A DNA stretch of 64,000 bases from Bradyrhizobium quebecense (GCF_013373795.3 NZ_CP088022.1:3968001-4032000), one strand, 5' to 3'; shown: positions 1 through 8,384, numbered from the stretch's first letter. Notes: generated by a model not told the origin, from the letters alone. Program-made: numbers and translations.

Positions 1-556
1 TCCGCGCGACGTTGATCCACTCCTTGCGCACGCCTGCGACCCCAAACGCGGTGTTCAACAGCATCGGCCACACCGAGCAGATGAAAATGACAAAAATCGC
101 CGAGATCGAGGAATCCTTGATGGTGTAGAGCGCGAGCGGCATCCAGGCCAGCGGCGAGATCGGCTTCAGCAGCTGGATGAAGGGATCGAGCGCCTTGCTG
201 ATCAAAGGCGACATCCCGATCATGAAACCGAGCGGGATCGCGACGATGACCGCGATGAGATAGCCGAGCCCGACGCGCCCGATCGAATAGGCGAGCTGGA
301 TGCCGAGCCCCTTGTCGTTCGGCCCGTTGTCGTAGAACGGCCGCTTCAGGTGCTCCCACAGCTTGGCGCCGACATCGAGCGGCCCGGGCAACGCCGACTT
401 GCCCTGCGTCGCGGTCAGCCCCATCAGCCTGGCGTATTCGGGGCTCATGGCCGCCGTTGTGCCGCTGCTGCGGGTCGCGAGGTGCCAGGCGCCGAGAAAG
501 GCCGCGAGCAGCGCAAGCGAGACGATGGCGGCGCGGAGGCGGAGGGAGAGAGTCAT
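1..556 (-). CDS. NrtB/SsuC-type ABC transporter permease (3' end cut by window)
   Basis: Inner-membrane permease subunit of an ABC importer of the nitrate/sulfonate/taurine class. Reading back from the ATG at 556 gives an N-terminal hydrophobic helix (LSLRLRAAIVSLALLAAFLG), a periplasmic stretch rich in charged residues, then helices such as GYLIAVIVAIPLGFMIGMSP and the family signature region LKPISPLAWMPLALY, followed by a further helix. About 185 codons are visible before the window edge, so the cytoplasmic EAA-type loop and the C-terminus are missing. It follows the binding-protein gene on the same strand, as permeases of this class usually do. The substrate (nitrate, bicarbonate, an alkylsulfonate) cannot be read from the sequence. 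Family assignment is good. Confidence 0.85.
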   Translation of the reverse strand, partial: MTLSLRLRAAIVSLALLAAFLGAWHLATRSSGTTAAMSPEYARLMGLTATQGKSALPGPLDVGAKLWEHLKRPFYDNGPNDKGLGIQLAYSIGRVGLGYLIAVIVAIPLGFMIGMSPLISKALDPFIQLLKPISPLAWMPLALYTIKDSSISAIFVIFICSVWPMLLNTAFGVAGVRKEWINVAR

Positions 557-572
557 GCGCGTTCCCTCCCCG

Positions 573-692
573 CGTCGTCCCTGCGAAAGCAGGGACCCAT
601 AACCACCGGCCCCAATTGTTGCGCTGAGTGTCTCCCCGCGCGCCTAACCGAGACAACACGGCGTATGGGTCCCTGCTTTCGCAGGGACGACG
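573..692. repeat. Paired inverted REP palindromes (REPIN-like), family 1
   Basis: Two inverted copies of a short palindrome flank a variable core. The left copy contains GTCCCTGCGAAAGCAGGGAC and the right copy contains its complement, GTCCCTGCTTTCGCAGGGAC, each flanked by CGTCG and ACCCAT. The unit lies between the binding-protein and permease genes of one operon, so it is transcribed and can fold. A decayed relative lies at 13343-13462. I associate this arrangement with REP doublets mobilised by RAYT-type transposases in Bradyrhizobium; no RAYT gene is in the window. Confidence 0.8.
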
Positions 693-713
693 GCGTGGAT
701 AGAATTTCGCCCC

Positions 714-2105
714 TCACGACGACTTCCTGATCTTGAAGCTTGCGAGATAATCCTCGGGCTTGGCCGGATCGAAACTCTTGCCCATCACCGAGAACGACTT
801 GTACGAGCTTGTCGGCGGCGTGAGCCCCATCTCGGCCATCACCTTTTTCGTGTCGGTGGCGAGATAGACCTGCTCGGCGACCGCCTTGTAGTCGACATCG
901 CCCTTGATCTGGCCCCAGCGCTTCATCTGCGTCAGCATCCACACCGCAAAGGACTGCCAGGGGAACGGATCGAAGTCGACGCGCTTCGGATCGGTCTTCA
1001 CGCCGCCGAGGCCGTCGGCATAGGTGCCGGTCAGGACCTGCTCCAGCACCGTCACCGGCGCGTTGATGTAGTTGGCCGGCGCGATCGCCTCCGCGATCTG
1101 CTTGCGGTTCTCGGCCTTCGCAGCAAAGCCGGTGGCGTCCACGATCGCGCGGGTCAGCGCCGCGAAGGAGTTCGGCGCCGTCGTGATGAATTCGCGGCTC
1201 GCGGCAAAGCTGCAGCAGGGATGACCGTCCCAGATCTCCTTGGACAGGATGTGCAGGAAGCCGACACCGTCATAGATCGCGCGCTGGCAGATGTTGTCGG
1301 GCGCGAGGAAGCCGTCGATGTTGTCGGCGCGCAGATTGGCGACCATTTCCGGCGGCGGCACCGAGCGGAGCTGCACGTCGGTATCCGGATCGAGCCCGTG
1401 CTCGGCGAGATAATAGCGCAGCAGATAGTTGTGCATGGAGTAGTCGAACGGAATGGCGAACTTCATGCCTTTCCAATCCTTCGGATCGCGCTTGTCCTTG
1501 TGCTTGATGGCAAGCGTGATGCCCTGCCCGTTGATGTTCTCGATCGCGGGCACGGTGAAGGGTATAGCGTTCGCGCCAAGCCCGAGCGAAATCGCGATCG
1601 GCATCGGCGCTAGCATGTGAGCAGCGTCGTATTCCTTGTTGATGGTCTTGTCGCGAATGACAGCCCAGCCGGCGGTCTTCACCACCTCGACGTTGAGGCC
1701 CTGCTTGGCATAGAAGCCGAGCGGCGCCGCCATGATGATCGGAGTCGCGCAGGTGATCGGGATGAAGCCGACCTTGAGGTCCTTCTTCTCCGGCGGTCCG
1801 GCGTCGGCGAACGCCTCCGTCGCCCTCTTCAGCGGGAAGAACTCTGACAGCGCGGCGAGTGCGGTCGCGGCACCGACCGATTTCAGGAAGGCGCGGCGCG
1901 CGACATCCTGCGGAAACACCGCCCGCATCACCGCCGACGCGACGATGCCTTTGTAGCGCTTCTGCTCGCTGAGATCGGCGACCGGCTCGCAGCGCAGCGT
2001 GCGCGCGGCATGCTCGTGCTCGGCGGTTGAGCGATGCCGGCCACAGGCGCAGCCGGATCGCACGAGCGCGCGGTCGGCGTCGAAGGGATCATCTGACGTG
2101 GACAT
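714..2105 (-). CDS. NrtA/CmpA-like ABC transporter substrate-binding protein, Tat-exported
   Basis: Periplasmic binding protein of a nitrate/bicarbonate/sulfonate-type ABC importer, 463 residues from the ATG at 2105. A GTG-free ATG at 2117 is also possible but has no ribosome binding site. The twin-arginine signal (RRAFLKSVGAATALAAL) begins near residue 70, so about 68 residues precede it. This extension carries three cysteines (C-A-C at 19 and 21, C39) and several histidines, an unusual layout for a Tat precursor. The mature part has the NrtA-like opening KVGFIPITCATPIIMA and a C-terminal lobe containing PFPWQSFAVWMLTQM. The next gene on this strand is the permease. The ligand is unknown; the neighbouring rhodanese and OsmC genes suggest a sulfur compound, which is inference. 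Confidence 0.85.
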   Translation of the reverse strand: MSTSDDPFDADRALVRSGCACGRHRSTAEHEHAARTLRCEPVADLSEQKRYKGIVASAVMRAVFPQDVARRAFLKSVGAATALAALSEFFPLKRATEAFADAGPPEKKDLKVGFIPITCATPIIMAAPLGFYAKQGLNVEVVKTAGWAVIRDKTINKEYDAAHMLAPMPIAISLGLGANAIPFTVPAIENINGQGITLAIKHKDKRDPKDWKGMKFAIPFDYSMHNYLLRYYLAEHGLDPDTDVQLRSVPPPEMVANLRADNIDGFLAPDNICQRAIYDGVGFLHILSKEIWDGHPCCSFAASREFITTAPNSFAALTRAIVDATGFAAKAENRKQIAEAIAPANYINAPVTVLEQVLTGTYADGLGGVKTDPKRVDFDPFPWQSFAVWMLTQMKRWGQIKGDVDYKAVAEQVYLATDTKKVMAEMGLTPPTSSYKSFSVMGKSFDPAKPEDYLASFKIRKSS

Positions 2106-2211
2106 GCTGCGCCCCATTGTCGCACCGAACTACGGAGAGCTCCGCGATCCGGTGCATTGATCGGCGTCCGGCCGCGTTTTGCGCCGCCGGACGCCAACAA
2201 ACATGCAGGTT

Positions 2212-3090
2212 CTATGCCGCCTTGTCCGTGACGACGGCCGCGGTCGGCAGACCCTCGTCGATCGGCAGCGCCGGGTCGCGCGACCACTCGTTCCATGAAC
2301 CGAAGTACATCCGCACGTCCTTCACGCCGGCGTTCTTCAGCGCCAGGAAGGTGTTCGAGGCGCGCGCGCCCTTGAAGCAGTAGAGATAGACCGGCGTGGT
2401 TTGCGAGATACCGACGGTGGCGCATTCCGCCAGGATCTCGTCCTTCGACTTGAAGCGCTGACCTTCGCCGGTCGGCTTCATCATCCGGTACCATTCCAGC
2501 CAGACGGCGCCGGGGATGCGGCCCTTGCGCGGGCAGAAATCCTTGCCGTAGGGCGAGGAGCTCTCGCCGATCCACTCGTCGACGTCACGCACGTCGAGGA
2601 TCGCGACGCCGGGCTTGCCGACCGCGGCCAGCATCGCCTTCGCGTCGATCATGATGTCGCCGGCCTCCGGCACGATCGCAAAGGAGGCCTTCGGCGGCAC
2701 CGCAACGTCGGTGGTGACTGACAGATCGGCGGCTTTCCAGGCATCGAAGCCGCCATGCAGCACCTTCACCTTGGGATAGCCGAGCATCGTCAGCAGGTAG
2801 TAGCCGCGGCAGGACTGGCCGAAGCCGGAATTCATCGACTGCTCGTAGATCACGGCGGTCTCCTTGCCGGACAGACCGGCGGCGCCGAACGCGTCGGCGA
2901 ACTTGGTCTTCAGCTCGTGGATGCCTTCCGGCGTCGAGGTCGCAAGGAATGTGAAGATGTCATGCACATTGACGGCGCCCGGCAGATGGCCGGCCGCATA
3001 GGCATCCGGATTCCGCGTGTCGATGATGACACATGGTTCTTTCTTGACGAGCTCGGCAAGTTCGCCGGCGGTGATCAGAACGTCCGTCAT
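2212..3090 (-). CDS. Two-domain rhodanese (thiosulfate/3-mercaptopyruvate sulfurtransferase)
   Basis: Transfers a sulfane sulfur to a thiophilic acceptor through a cysteine persulfide, 292 residues. There are two rhodanese repeats. The N-terminal one (about 5-125) has VIIDTRNPDAYAAGHLPGA but no cysteine at the loop position, so it is structural. The C-terminal one (about 145-285) carries the catalytic Cys238 in YCFKGARAS. No signal peptide, so cytoplasmic. The loop differs from the CG[ST]G[VT] of mercaptopyruvate transferases, so the donor is uncertain. The start ATG at 3090 is preceded by GGAGAGA. It sits between the flavoprotein gene and the binding-protein gene on one strand, probably in one operon, which suggests a role in sulfur handling. 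Confidence 0.88.
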   Translation of the reverse strand: MTDVLITAGELAELVKKEPCVIIDTRNPDAYAAGHLPGAVNVHDIFTFLATSTPEGIHELKTKFADAFGAAGLSGKETAVIYEQSMNSGFGQSCRGYYLLTMLGYPKVKVLHGGFDAWKAADLSVTTDVAVPPKASFAIVPEAGDIMIDAKAMLAAVGKPGVAILDVRDVDEWIGESSSPYGKDFCPRKGRIPGAVWLEWYRMMKPTGEGQRFKSKDEILAECATVGISQTTPVYLYCFKGARASNTFLALKNAGVKDVRMYFGSWNEWSRDPALPIDEGLPTAAVVTDKAA

Positions 3091-3138
3091 GGCTCTCTCC
3101 TGTTTGTGGTTGCAGTTGTGGTGGTCCCGAACTCCTGG

Positions 3139-4266
3139 TCAGCCGTCCGCCAGCATCTTGCGCAGCTGCTTGGTGGCAGGCGTGACGATGGCGACGAAAT
3201 AGGCCTCGCGCAGCCTGCGCTGGGCGCGGTGACTCATCAGATAGCCGCGCGCGCCGCAATGGAGCATCGCCGCATGCGCGAACGCGACGCTGGCATCGCC
3301 GATCCGCAGGCGCAGCGCGACGACGCGGCGCCAATAGCTGTCATCGGTGTTGTAGGGATCGCTTGCCAGCGTCATCGCCTCCTTCTCGAACTCGGCATAG
3401 AGCTCGCGGAATTGCAGCGGCTGCTGCGGCAGATAGCGGTTGACGTGACCGAGCGGCGCATGGACTTCGTCCATGATGCTGATGCAATCCTTCATCAGGC
3501 CGAGGCCCATGCCGGCCTGCAGCAGGATGAAGCCGGCGCGGATCTTCTTGACGAACGGCGCAGCCGGCTCAGCGAGGATCAGCTCGTCCGGCACGAACAC
3601 GTCGCGGAACTGGACGCCGTAGGTGCCGGTGCCGTCCATCGCCAGGAACGGCTTGCACGGCGTCAGCGTGATCGCGGGATCGGAGCAATCGGCAAGAAAC
3701 ATCACGGTGCTGCCCGGCTCGCCCTTGCTGCCCTCGTCCTCGCGCTCGAAAATCGTGCCGAAGTAATGGTCGGGGCCGAGATTGGACACCCAGGGCAGCG
3801 CGCCGCGCACGATGTAGCCGCCATCGACCTTGCGGCCCTTCAGCTTCAGCCGCTCGATGCCGAAGAAGCTCTTCATCGGGTTGGAGAGCCCGGTGCCGCC
3901 GAGCGCGCGCCCGCTGGAGAAGCAATTGCCGAAGCGCGCGGCGAGCTTCATGTTGGTGGAGTTCGCGACGTACCAGACCAGCGTGTTCTGGCACCACGCC
4001 ATAAAAGCGGTGGCGCCGCAGACTTCGCCGAGCGCGGCCATCGACTGGATCGCCCAGCGCAGGTCGGCAGGCCCCTCCTGCGGCACGTGGCTGCTCCACG
4101 CGCCGACCTTGCCGAGCCGGCGCAGGAATTCGCCGGGATAGACCGAGCCGGCATCGATCGCGGATGCGAGCGGTGCCAGCTCCTGACGGGCGAGGCGCGC
4201 GACCTCGTCCGTGATGGTCGGTGCGGGATCTTGAGCTGCGACCCGCGATAATGCCAGTGAACCCAT
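3139..4266 (-). CDS. Acyl-CoA dehydrogenase family flavoprotein
   Basis: Predicted FAD/FMN enzyme of the acyl-CoA dehydrogenase fold, 375 residues from the ATG at 4266 (GGAG six bases upstream; a GTG 15 bases earlier is also open). The N-terminal helical domain, the central beta domain (about 135-245, with GGYIVRGALPWVSNLGPDHY) and the C-terminal helical bundle are all recognisable. The surroundings (OsmC, rhodanese, nitrate/sulfonate-type transporter) make a DszC/SfnB-like monooxygenase role in desulfurisation as plausible as a fatty acyl-CoA role. That is inference from context only. It is separated from osmC by about 36 bp and from the rhodanese by about 48 bp, consistent with cotranscription. 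Confidence 0.75.
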   Translation of the reverse strand: MGSLALSRVAAQDPAPTITDEVARLARQELAPLASAIDAGSVYPGEFLRRLGKVGAWSSHVPQEGPADLRWAIQSMAALGEVCGATAFMAWCQNTLVWYVANSTNMKLAARFGNCFSSGRALGGTGLSNPMKSFFGIERLKLKGRKVDGGYIVRGALPWVSNLGPDHYFGTIFEREDEGSKGEPGSTVMFLADCSDPAITLTPCKPFLAMDGTGTYGVQFRDVFVPDELILAEPAAPFVKKIRAGFILLQAGMGLGLMKDCISIMDEVHAPLGHVNRYLPQQPLQFRELYAEFEKEAMTLASDPYNTDDSYWRRVVALRLRIGDASVAFAHAAMLHCGARGYLMSHRAQRRLREAYFVAIVTPATKQLRKMLADG

Positions 4267-4302
4267 GGTTGGTCTCCGCACCTGGAATTGCCGATCGAGC
4301 GC

Positions 4303-4845
4303 CTAGGCGCTGACCTCGAGATTGACGGGGCGCGTGAAGGTGTTGGCGACCGGCGACCACTTCTTCACATGCGCCACCAGCGCGTCGATCTCGTCCTGCG
4401 CGACGCCCTCGCATTCCATGTCAACCTTGACGCGGACATCGGTGAAGCCGACCGGCTTCTCGCTGACGTCGCCGGTGCCCCACACCGCGGTGATGTTGAG
4501 ATCGCCCTCGAGCTCGAGCTCGAGCTTGTTGACGATCCAGCCGCGATGCACGGCGTTGGCGTGCAGGCCGACCGCAAGGCAGGAGCCGAGCGCGGCGAGC
4601 GAGGCCTCGGAGGGATTGGGCGCGGTGTCGTCGCCGAGCAGGCCCGGCGGTTCGTCGACGATGTAGGGCGCGAGGTTGCGGATGTAGTTGGCGTGACGGA
4701 ACTTGCCCTCGGCCACCGTCCTGCACTTCAAGGTCTTGATGACCTTCGGGTTGGCCTTGCCGTTGGCAATCAGCTGCTCGAGCCCGCCTCTGTCGATCGG
4801 CGCGAGGCAGCCGGTCAGTGCGGTTTTTTGAGCGACAGCGGTCAT
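4303..4845 (-). CDS. OsmC family protein with a single active-site cysteine
   Basis: OsmC/Ohr-fold protein of 180 residues, first gene of the minus-strand operon, with AGGGAG upstream of the ATG at 4845. The peroxidatic cysteine is present (C89 in GSCLAVG). At the position of the second family cysteine the sequence is WSPVANTF, with Ser164 in place of Cys. The protein therefore belongs to the one-cysteine OsmC-like subgroup and should not form the classical internal disulfide. Its substrate could be a hydroperoxide or an organic sulfur or thiol intermediate. Its role in the pathway is inferred from neighbours only. Confidence 0.85.
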   Translation of the reverse strand: MTAVAQKTALTGCLAPIDRGGLEQLIANGKANPKVIKTLKCRTVAEGKFRHANYIRNLAPYIVDEPPGLLGDDTAPNPSEASLAALGSCLAVGLHANAVHRGWIVNKLELELEGDLNITAVWGTGDVSEKPVGFTDVRVKVDMECEGVAQDEIDALVAHVKKWSPVANTFTRPVNLEVSA

Positions 4846-4880
4846 CAGTTTTCTCCCTGGGAGCGTTGGATTGGGTCAGG

Positions 4881-4894
4881 ATACCGAACGGTCT
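4881..4894. promoter_or_regulatory. Candidate TetR operator between osmC and its divergent regulator
   Basis: ATACCGAACGGTCT is an imperfect inverted repeat (ACCG-AA-CGGT core) placed about 35 bp upstream of the osmC start and overlapping a TATCCT on the minus strand. It is the clearest dyad in this divergent intergenic region (4846-5112). Binding by the adjacent TetR protein is inferred from position. Nothing else clear is seen in this interval. Confidence 0.45.
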
Positions 4895-5112
4895 GTTTCA
4901 TGCACGAAGCGTGCCAGTCCCGCCCCAAATCAAAAGGCGAAATCCCGCAAACGCTTAGCTGTGCCTGCCTGCGGATTGGTCAGGGCGCGGCTGCTCAAAC
5001 GCGGTGCATCTGCCGCGCCGCAGCGATTATTTTGAGCGCAGGACGGCGCACATGCCCGCCCCCGTGAAGATGCGGCTTGATGATTTCGCCGCGCTCCGAT
5101 TTACTGCCGCGC

Positions 5113-5772
5113 ATGGTCAAATCGCTTGCGAAGAAAAAACCTGCCGCGGCGTCCGCCGCCGGCGACGACGAATCCGCGCGCGGGCGCCTGCTCAACGCGG
5201 CCACGCATCTGTTCTGCAAGAACGGCATCAACGCCACCGGCATCGATGCGATCATCGATGAAGCCGGAACCGCCAAGACGACGCTCTACAAGCTGTTCGG
5301 CTCGAAGACCAACCTTGTGCATGCCGTGCTAGAAAGCGAAGGCAAGCAGTGGCGCGAATGGTTCATCGGCGCGATCGAGGCCGGCGGCGGCGATCCGCAG
5401 ACCAAGCTGGCACGGATCTTCCCCGCCCTGAAGTCCTGGTTCGCCGAGGAACGCTTCTACGGCTGCCCCTTCATCAACGCGGTCGCCGAGCACGACAAGG
5501 ACGCCAAGCAGTTCCGCAACATCGCGCTGAAGCACAAGAAGGTGGTGCTGGCGCATATCGAGAAGCTCGCCGGCGAGATGGGCGCGACCGAGCCGGCCGT
5601 GCTCGCGCATCAGCTCGCGCTGTTGATCGACGGCGCCATCGTCGCCGCCATGGTGTCCTGCGATCCCGGTGTCGCCGACACCGCCGGCCTCGCCGCCAGC
5701 AATCTGTTCGCGCCGGCGAAGCTGAAGAAGACGAAGCGCGCGGGACGCTCGGACGAGTTGCTCGCGGTCTAA
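5113..5772 (+). CDS. TetR/AcrR family transcriptional regulator
   Basis: One-component repressor, 219 residues from the ATG at 5113; an in-frame ATG at 5077 would add 12 residues, and neither has a strong ribosome binding site. The N-terminal helix-turn-helix (about 25-70) contains GINATGIDAIIDEAGTAKTT and LYKLFGSKTNLV. The C-terminal ligand domain contains YGCPFINA, typical of the TetR subgroup of this length. It is divergent from the osmC-rhodanese-transporter operon and is its likely regulator, using the dyad at 4881-4894. The effector is unknown. Confidence 0.85.
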   Translation: MVKSLAKKKPAAASAAGDDESARGRLLNAATHLFCKNGINATGIDAIIDEAGTAKTTLYKLFGSKTNLVHAVLESEGKQWREWFIGAIEAGGGDPQTKLARIFPALKSWFAEERFYGCPFINAVAEHDKDAKQFRNIALKHKKVVLAHIEKLAGEMGATEPAVLAHQLALLIDGAIVAAMVSCDPGVADTAGLAASNLFAPAKLKKTKRAGRSDELLAV

Positions 5773-5897
5773 CGCGGCGCATCACGGCGACCTCCCGCGG
5801 TCCATCTCTGATCCGACGATCAACTGCAGCACTGCCTGAGTCGGCGCTGCGCGCAGCCGATATCAATCCTGGCCTTCGTCGGATTTCCCGTGAGATC

Positions 5898-6626
5898 CTA
5901 CAGATCGAAGTTCGTCGGCAGCATCACGACGTCGCGGATGGTCATGCCGCGCGGCCGGGTCAGCATGAACATCACGACCTCGGCAACCTCGCTCGCCTCC
6001 AGCAGGCTGCCCGCTGCTTTGGCCTCCTCAAGCTTCTCCGCCGGCCAGTCCGCGAGCAGCGCGCTGATCACGGGCCCCGGCGAGATCGAGCCGACGCGGA
6101 TACCGTGCTTGAACACCTGGCGCCGCACCGTCTGCACGAAGCAGTTGATCGCCCATTTCGACGACGCATAGACCGGCTCCCACGGCGTCGGGAAATGCGC
6201 GGCGAGCGAGCTCGTCACGATGATGTCGCCGGTCCCGCGCGCGATCATGTGCGGCAGCACGTCGTGCACGTTCTTCATCACGACGTTGACGTTGAGGTTC
6301 AGCATCCGGTCGATCGCGCCGGTATCGGCATCGACGAGATCGCCGCCGACATAGATCCCCGCATTGGCGTGCAGGATGTCGAGCTGGCCGGCCCTCTCGA
6401 GGATCGCGGGCAACAGCGTCGCGCAGGCCTTCGGATCGAGCAGGTCGATGACCAGCGGGATCACCGCATCGCCGTGCCTGCCGGCGAGCGCTTGCAGCGC
6501 GGCCGCGTCACGGTCGACCATCACCACGCGCGCGCCCGCGGCCAGCATCGCCTCGCTGCTCGCAAGTCCAATGCCCGACGCCGCCCCGGTCACCGCCGCG
6601 ACCTTGCCTTCCAATTGCTTCGCCAT
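5898..6626 (-). CDS. Short-chain dehydrogenase/reductase, ribitol 2-dehydrogenase-like
   Basis: NAD(P)-dependent oxidoreductase of 242 residues. The Rossmann glycine motif TGAASGIGLA lies at about 14-23 and an acidic residue follows the second strand (MVDRDA), which favours NAD. The catalytic region has SSLAAH and the YASSK tetrad motif, and HANAG is present. The C-terminus IRDVVMLPTNFDL resembles ribitol dehydrogenases, so a polyol substrate is plausible but unproven. The start at 6626 was chosen because it gives the canonical beta1 strand after MAKQLEGK; the frame stays open far upstream but only as antisense to LysR. It follows the LysR gene on the same strand with a 101-bp gap. Confidence 0.85.
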   Translation of the reverse strand: MAKQLEGKVAAVTGAASGIGLASSEAMLAAGARVVMVDRDAAALQALAGRHGDAVIPLVIDLLDPKACATLLPAILERAGQLDILHANAGIYVGGDLVDADTGAIDRMLNLNVNVVMKNVHDVLPHMIARGTGDIIVTSSLAAHFPTPWEPVYASSKWAINCFVQTVRRQVFKHGIRVGSISPGPVISALLADWPAEKLEEAKAAGSLLEASEVAEVVMFMLTRPRGMTIRDVVMLPTNFDL

Positions 6627-6727
6627 CGTCTCCACCCGTCCGGTCAGTGCGGCGCGCATGGCAACACATCGCGGTCGCGATGTCAGCTCCCATGCGACAA
6701 ACGACGTTGCCTGACGCGCATGTCCCG

Positions 6728-7618
6728 TCACATGCGGAGCATCGGCGGCCGCGTGGCGAAACGGCGACGCAGCCATTTTGCCGCCGGCCCCGCAGGCCGC
6801 TGCTTGTGCCAGACCACTTCGAGCGCAACGGGATGCGCGCCCTCGTCGAATTCCAGTTCGGGAATTGCCAGTTCCTCGGCAACCTGCGAGCTCGCCATGA
6901 TGTGCGCCGGGATCAGCGCCCAGCCGACGCCCTGCTTGAGGATCTGCAGGATCACCCAATGGCTCTCCACCCACCATACCTCCGCGGCGACACGAAGCCG
7001 ATGCCGCTCGGTGCCCTCGTTGCGCACCGTGACCATGATCTGGCGATGCCGCTTCAGCTCCTCCCAGTCCACCCGGCCATGCGCCAGCGGATGGTTCTTG
7101 CCGCACACGAGCTGCAGCGGCACCCAGCCGATGGTCTTGAAGCCGAGCTCGGGCGGCAGATGCTCCTGCCGCCACATCACGCCGACATCGGCCTTACCGT
7201 CGAGCACGAGGCGGCTGACGTCCTCCATGATCGGAAACAGCAGCTCCACTTCGACATGAGGAAAGCGCTTGGCGAATTCCGCAAACAGCTCCCCGACCGC
7301 GCTCTCCGGATAGAGCTCGTCGATCGCCACCACCAACCGCTTCTCGACATGCGCCTCGAAACTGCTCGCGACGCCGATCAGATGCTCACGGCGATCGAGG
7401 ATCAATCTTGCTTCCGGCAACAGCCGCGCACCGGCTTCGGTCAGCACCGGGTTGCGACCGGCTCGGTCGAACAGCGCGATCCCGAGGTCTGTTTCCAAAT
7501 TGGCGACGTGCGTGCTGACCGCCGATTGCGCTTTCTTCAGAAGCCGTGCCGCACCGGAGAACGAGCCCTGCTCGGCCGCCGCCACGAAGGATTCGAGCTG
7601 GTCCATGGAAACGGCCAT
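6728..7618 (-). CDS. LysR family transcriptional regulator
   Basis: 296-residue LysR-type regulator. The winged helix-turn-helix is at residues 5-65 (LESFVAAAEQGSFSGAARLL, then KAQSAVSTHVANLE), followed by the linker helix and a two-lobed effector domain. It is divergent from the PACE efflux gene with an 85-bp shared promoter region. In the PACE family the founding pump gene aceI is controlled by a divergent LysR gene, aceR, so control of the pump is the simplest reading. The SDR gene downstream may be cotranscribed or a second target. Confidence 0.88.
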   Translation of the reverse strand: MAVSMDQLESFVAAAEQGSFSGAARLLKKAQSAVSTHVANLETDLGIALFDRAGRNPVLTEAGARLLPEARLILDRREHLIGVASSFEAHVEKRLVVAIDELYPESAVGELFAEFAKRFPHVEVELLFPIMEDVSRLVLDGKADVGVMWRQEHLPPELGFKTIGWVPLQLVCGKNHPLAHGRVDWEELKRHRQIMVTVRNEGTERHRLRVAAEVWWVESHWVILQILKQGVGWALIPAHIMASSQVAEELAIPELEFDEGAHPVALEVVWHKQRPAGPAAKWLRRRFATRPPMLRM

Positions 7619-7619
7619 C

Positions 7620-7636
7620 TATCTCTTTTCCAGATA
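7620..7636. promoter_or_regulatory. Candidate LysR binding dyad
   Basis: TATCT-N7-AGATA is a perfect 5-bp inverted repeat spanning 17 bp, directly upstream of the LysR start and within the divergent LysR/PACE promoter. A T-N11-A arrangement fits inside it, as expected for LysR-type boxes. A related half site (TCAGATAGA) lies about 30 bp further on. Position and symmetry are seen; function is inferred. Confidence 0.4.
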
Positions 7637-7703
7637 CTACCTAACTTTATAATCCCACAATATCAGATAGAAACCCGGTCACAACGACAGAAAGGGTTTC
7701 AAA

Positions 7704-8165
7704 ATGTCTATGCGTTCCTTCTCCGATCGGGTCAGGCACGCAGTCCTGTTCGAACTGATCGGTATCGCCATCTTCACGCCGGCAGCCGCGTGGCTGTTCA
7801 ATCAGCCGGTCGCCCATATGGGCGTCATCGGCGTCGTCTCGGCGACGGTGGCAACGATCTGGAACTTGCTGTTCAATCTCGGCTTCGACCACGCGCTGGT
7901 CCGCGTCACCGGCCGTGTCATCAAGACGATGCCGATCCGTGTCGCTCACGCGATGCTGTTCGAGGCCGGCTTGATCGTGCTGCTGATCCCGTTCGTCGCC
8001 TGGTATCTCGGCATCTCGCTGTGGGCCGCGCTGATGATGGATATCTCCATCGTCGCGTTCTATCTGGTCTACGCGTTCGTATTCAACATCGCTTACGATC
8101 GCGTCTTCCCGGTCCGCGAGCTCAGCGCGCACGGTCGCAGGGCAAGCCGGGCCCTGCCGGCTTGA
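7704..8165 (+). CDS. PACE family multidrug/biocide efflux transporter
   Basis: Small inner-membrane proton-coupled exporter of the proteobacterial antimicrobial compound efflux (BTP domain) family, 153 residues, the usual length. Four hydrophobic helices form two repeated hairpins: RVRHAVLFELIGIAIFTPAA and RVAHAMLFEAGLIVLLIPFV begin the two halves with the shared [RH]xxHAxLFE motif carrying the conserved membrane glutamate. TIWNLLFNLGFDHALVR and FVFNIAYDRVFP end the halves. AAAGGG precedes the ATG. It is divergent from the LysR regulator. The natural substrate is unknown; known relatives export chlorhexidine, acriflavine or short diamines. Confidence 0.9.
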   Translation: MSMRSFSDRVRHAVLFELIGIAIFTPAAAWLFNQPVAHMGVIGVVSATVATIWNLLFNLGFDHALVRVTGRVIKTMPIRVAHAMLFEAGLIVLLIPFVAWYLGISLWAALMMDISIVAFYLVYAFVFNIAYDRVFPVRELSAHGRRASRALPA

Positions 8166-8384
8166 TCGGCCCTCGGTACTCGGCGCCTCGGATCATGTGA
8201 TCTGCGGCGCCGCGCCGGACCCTGACACCGCAGCAATATTCCTGATGGTAGCGACTGCGCACAAGTTCCGCTGCGCAGCGCTCATAGACTGGTTTGATCC
8301 GGCTTGAGCGCTGTGGAATGCTTCAGGCCGACATGCCCGTCAGAGGCTGCCAAAACGGCCAACAAGAAGAAGCGGAGGACTACA

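Noticed and set aside
2755..4251. 498-codon plus-strand frame
   Set aside because: Antisense to the flavoprotein and rhodanese genes; sequence is low in motifs and rich in Arg/His.
5898..7175. 425-codon version of the SDR gene
   Set aside because: The extra N-terminus is antisense to LysR; the SDR fold begins at the ATG at 6626.
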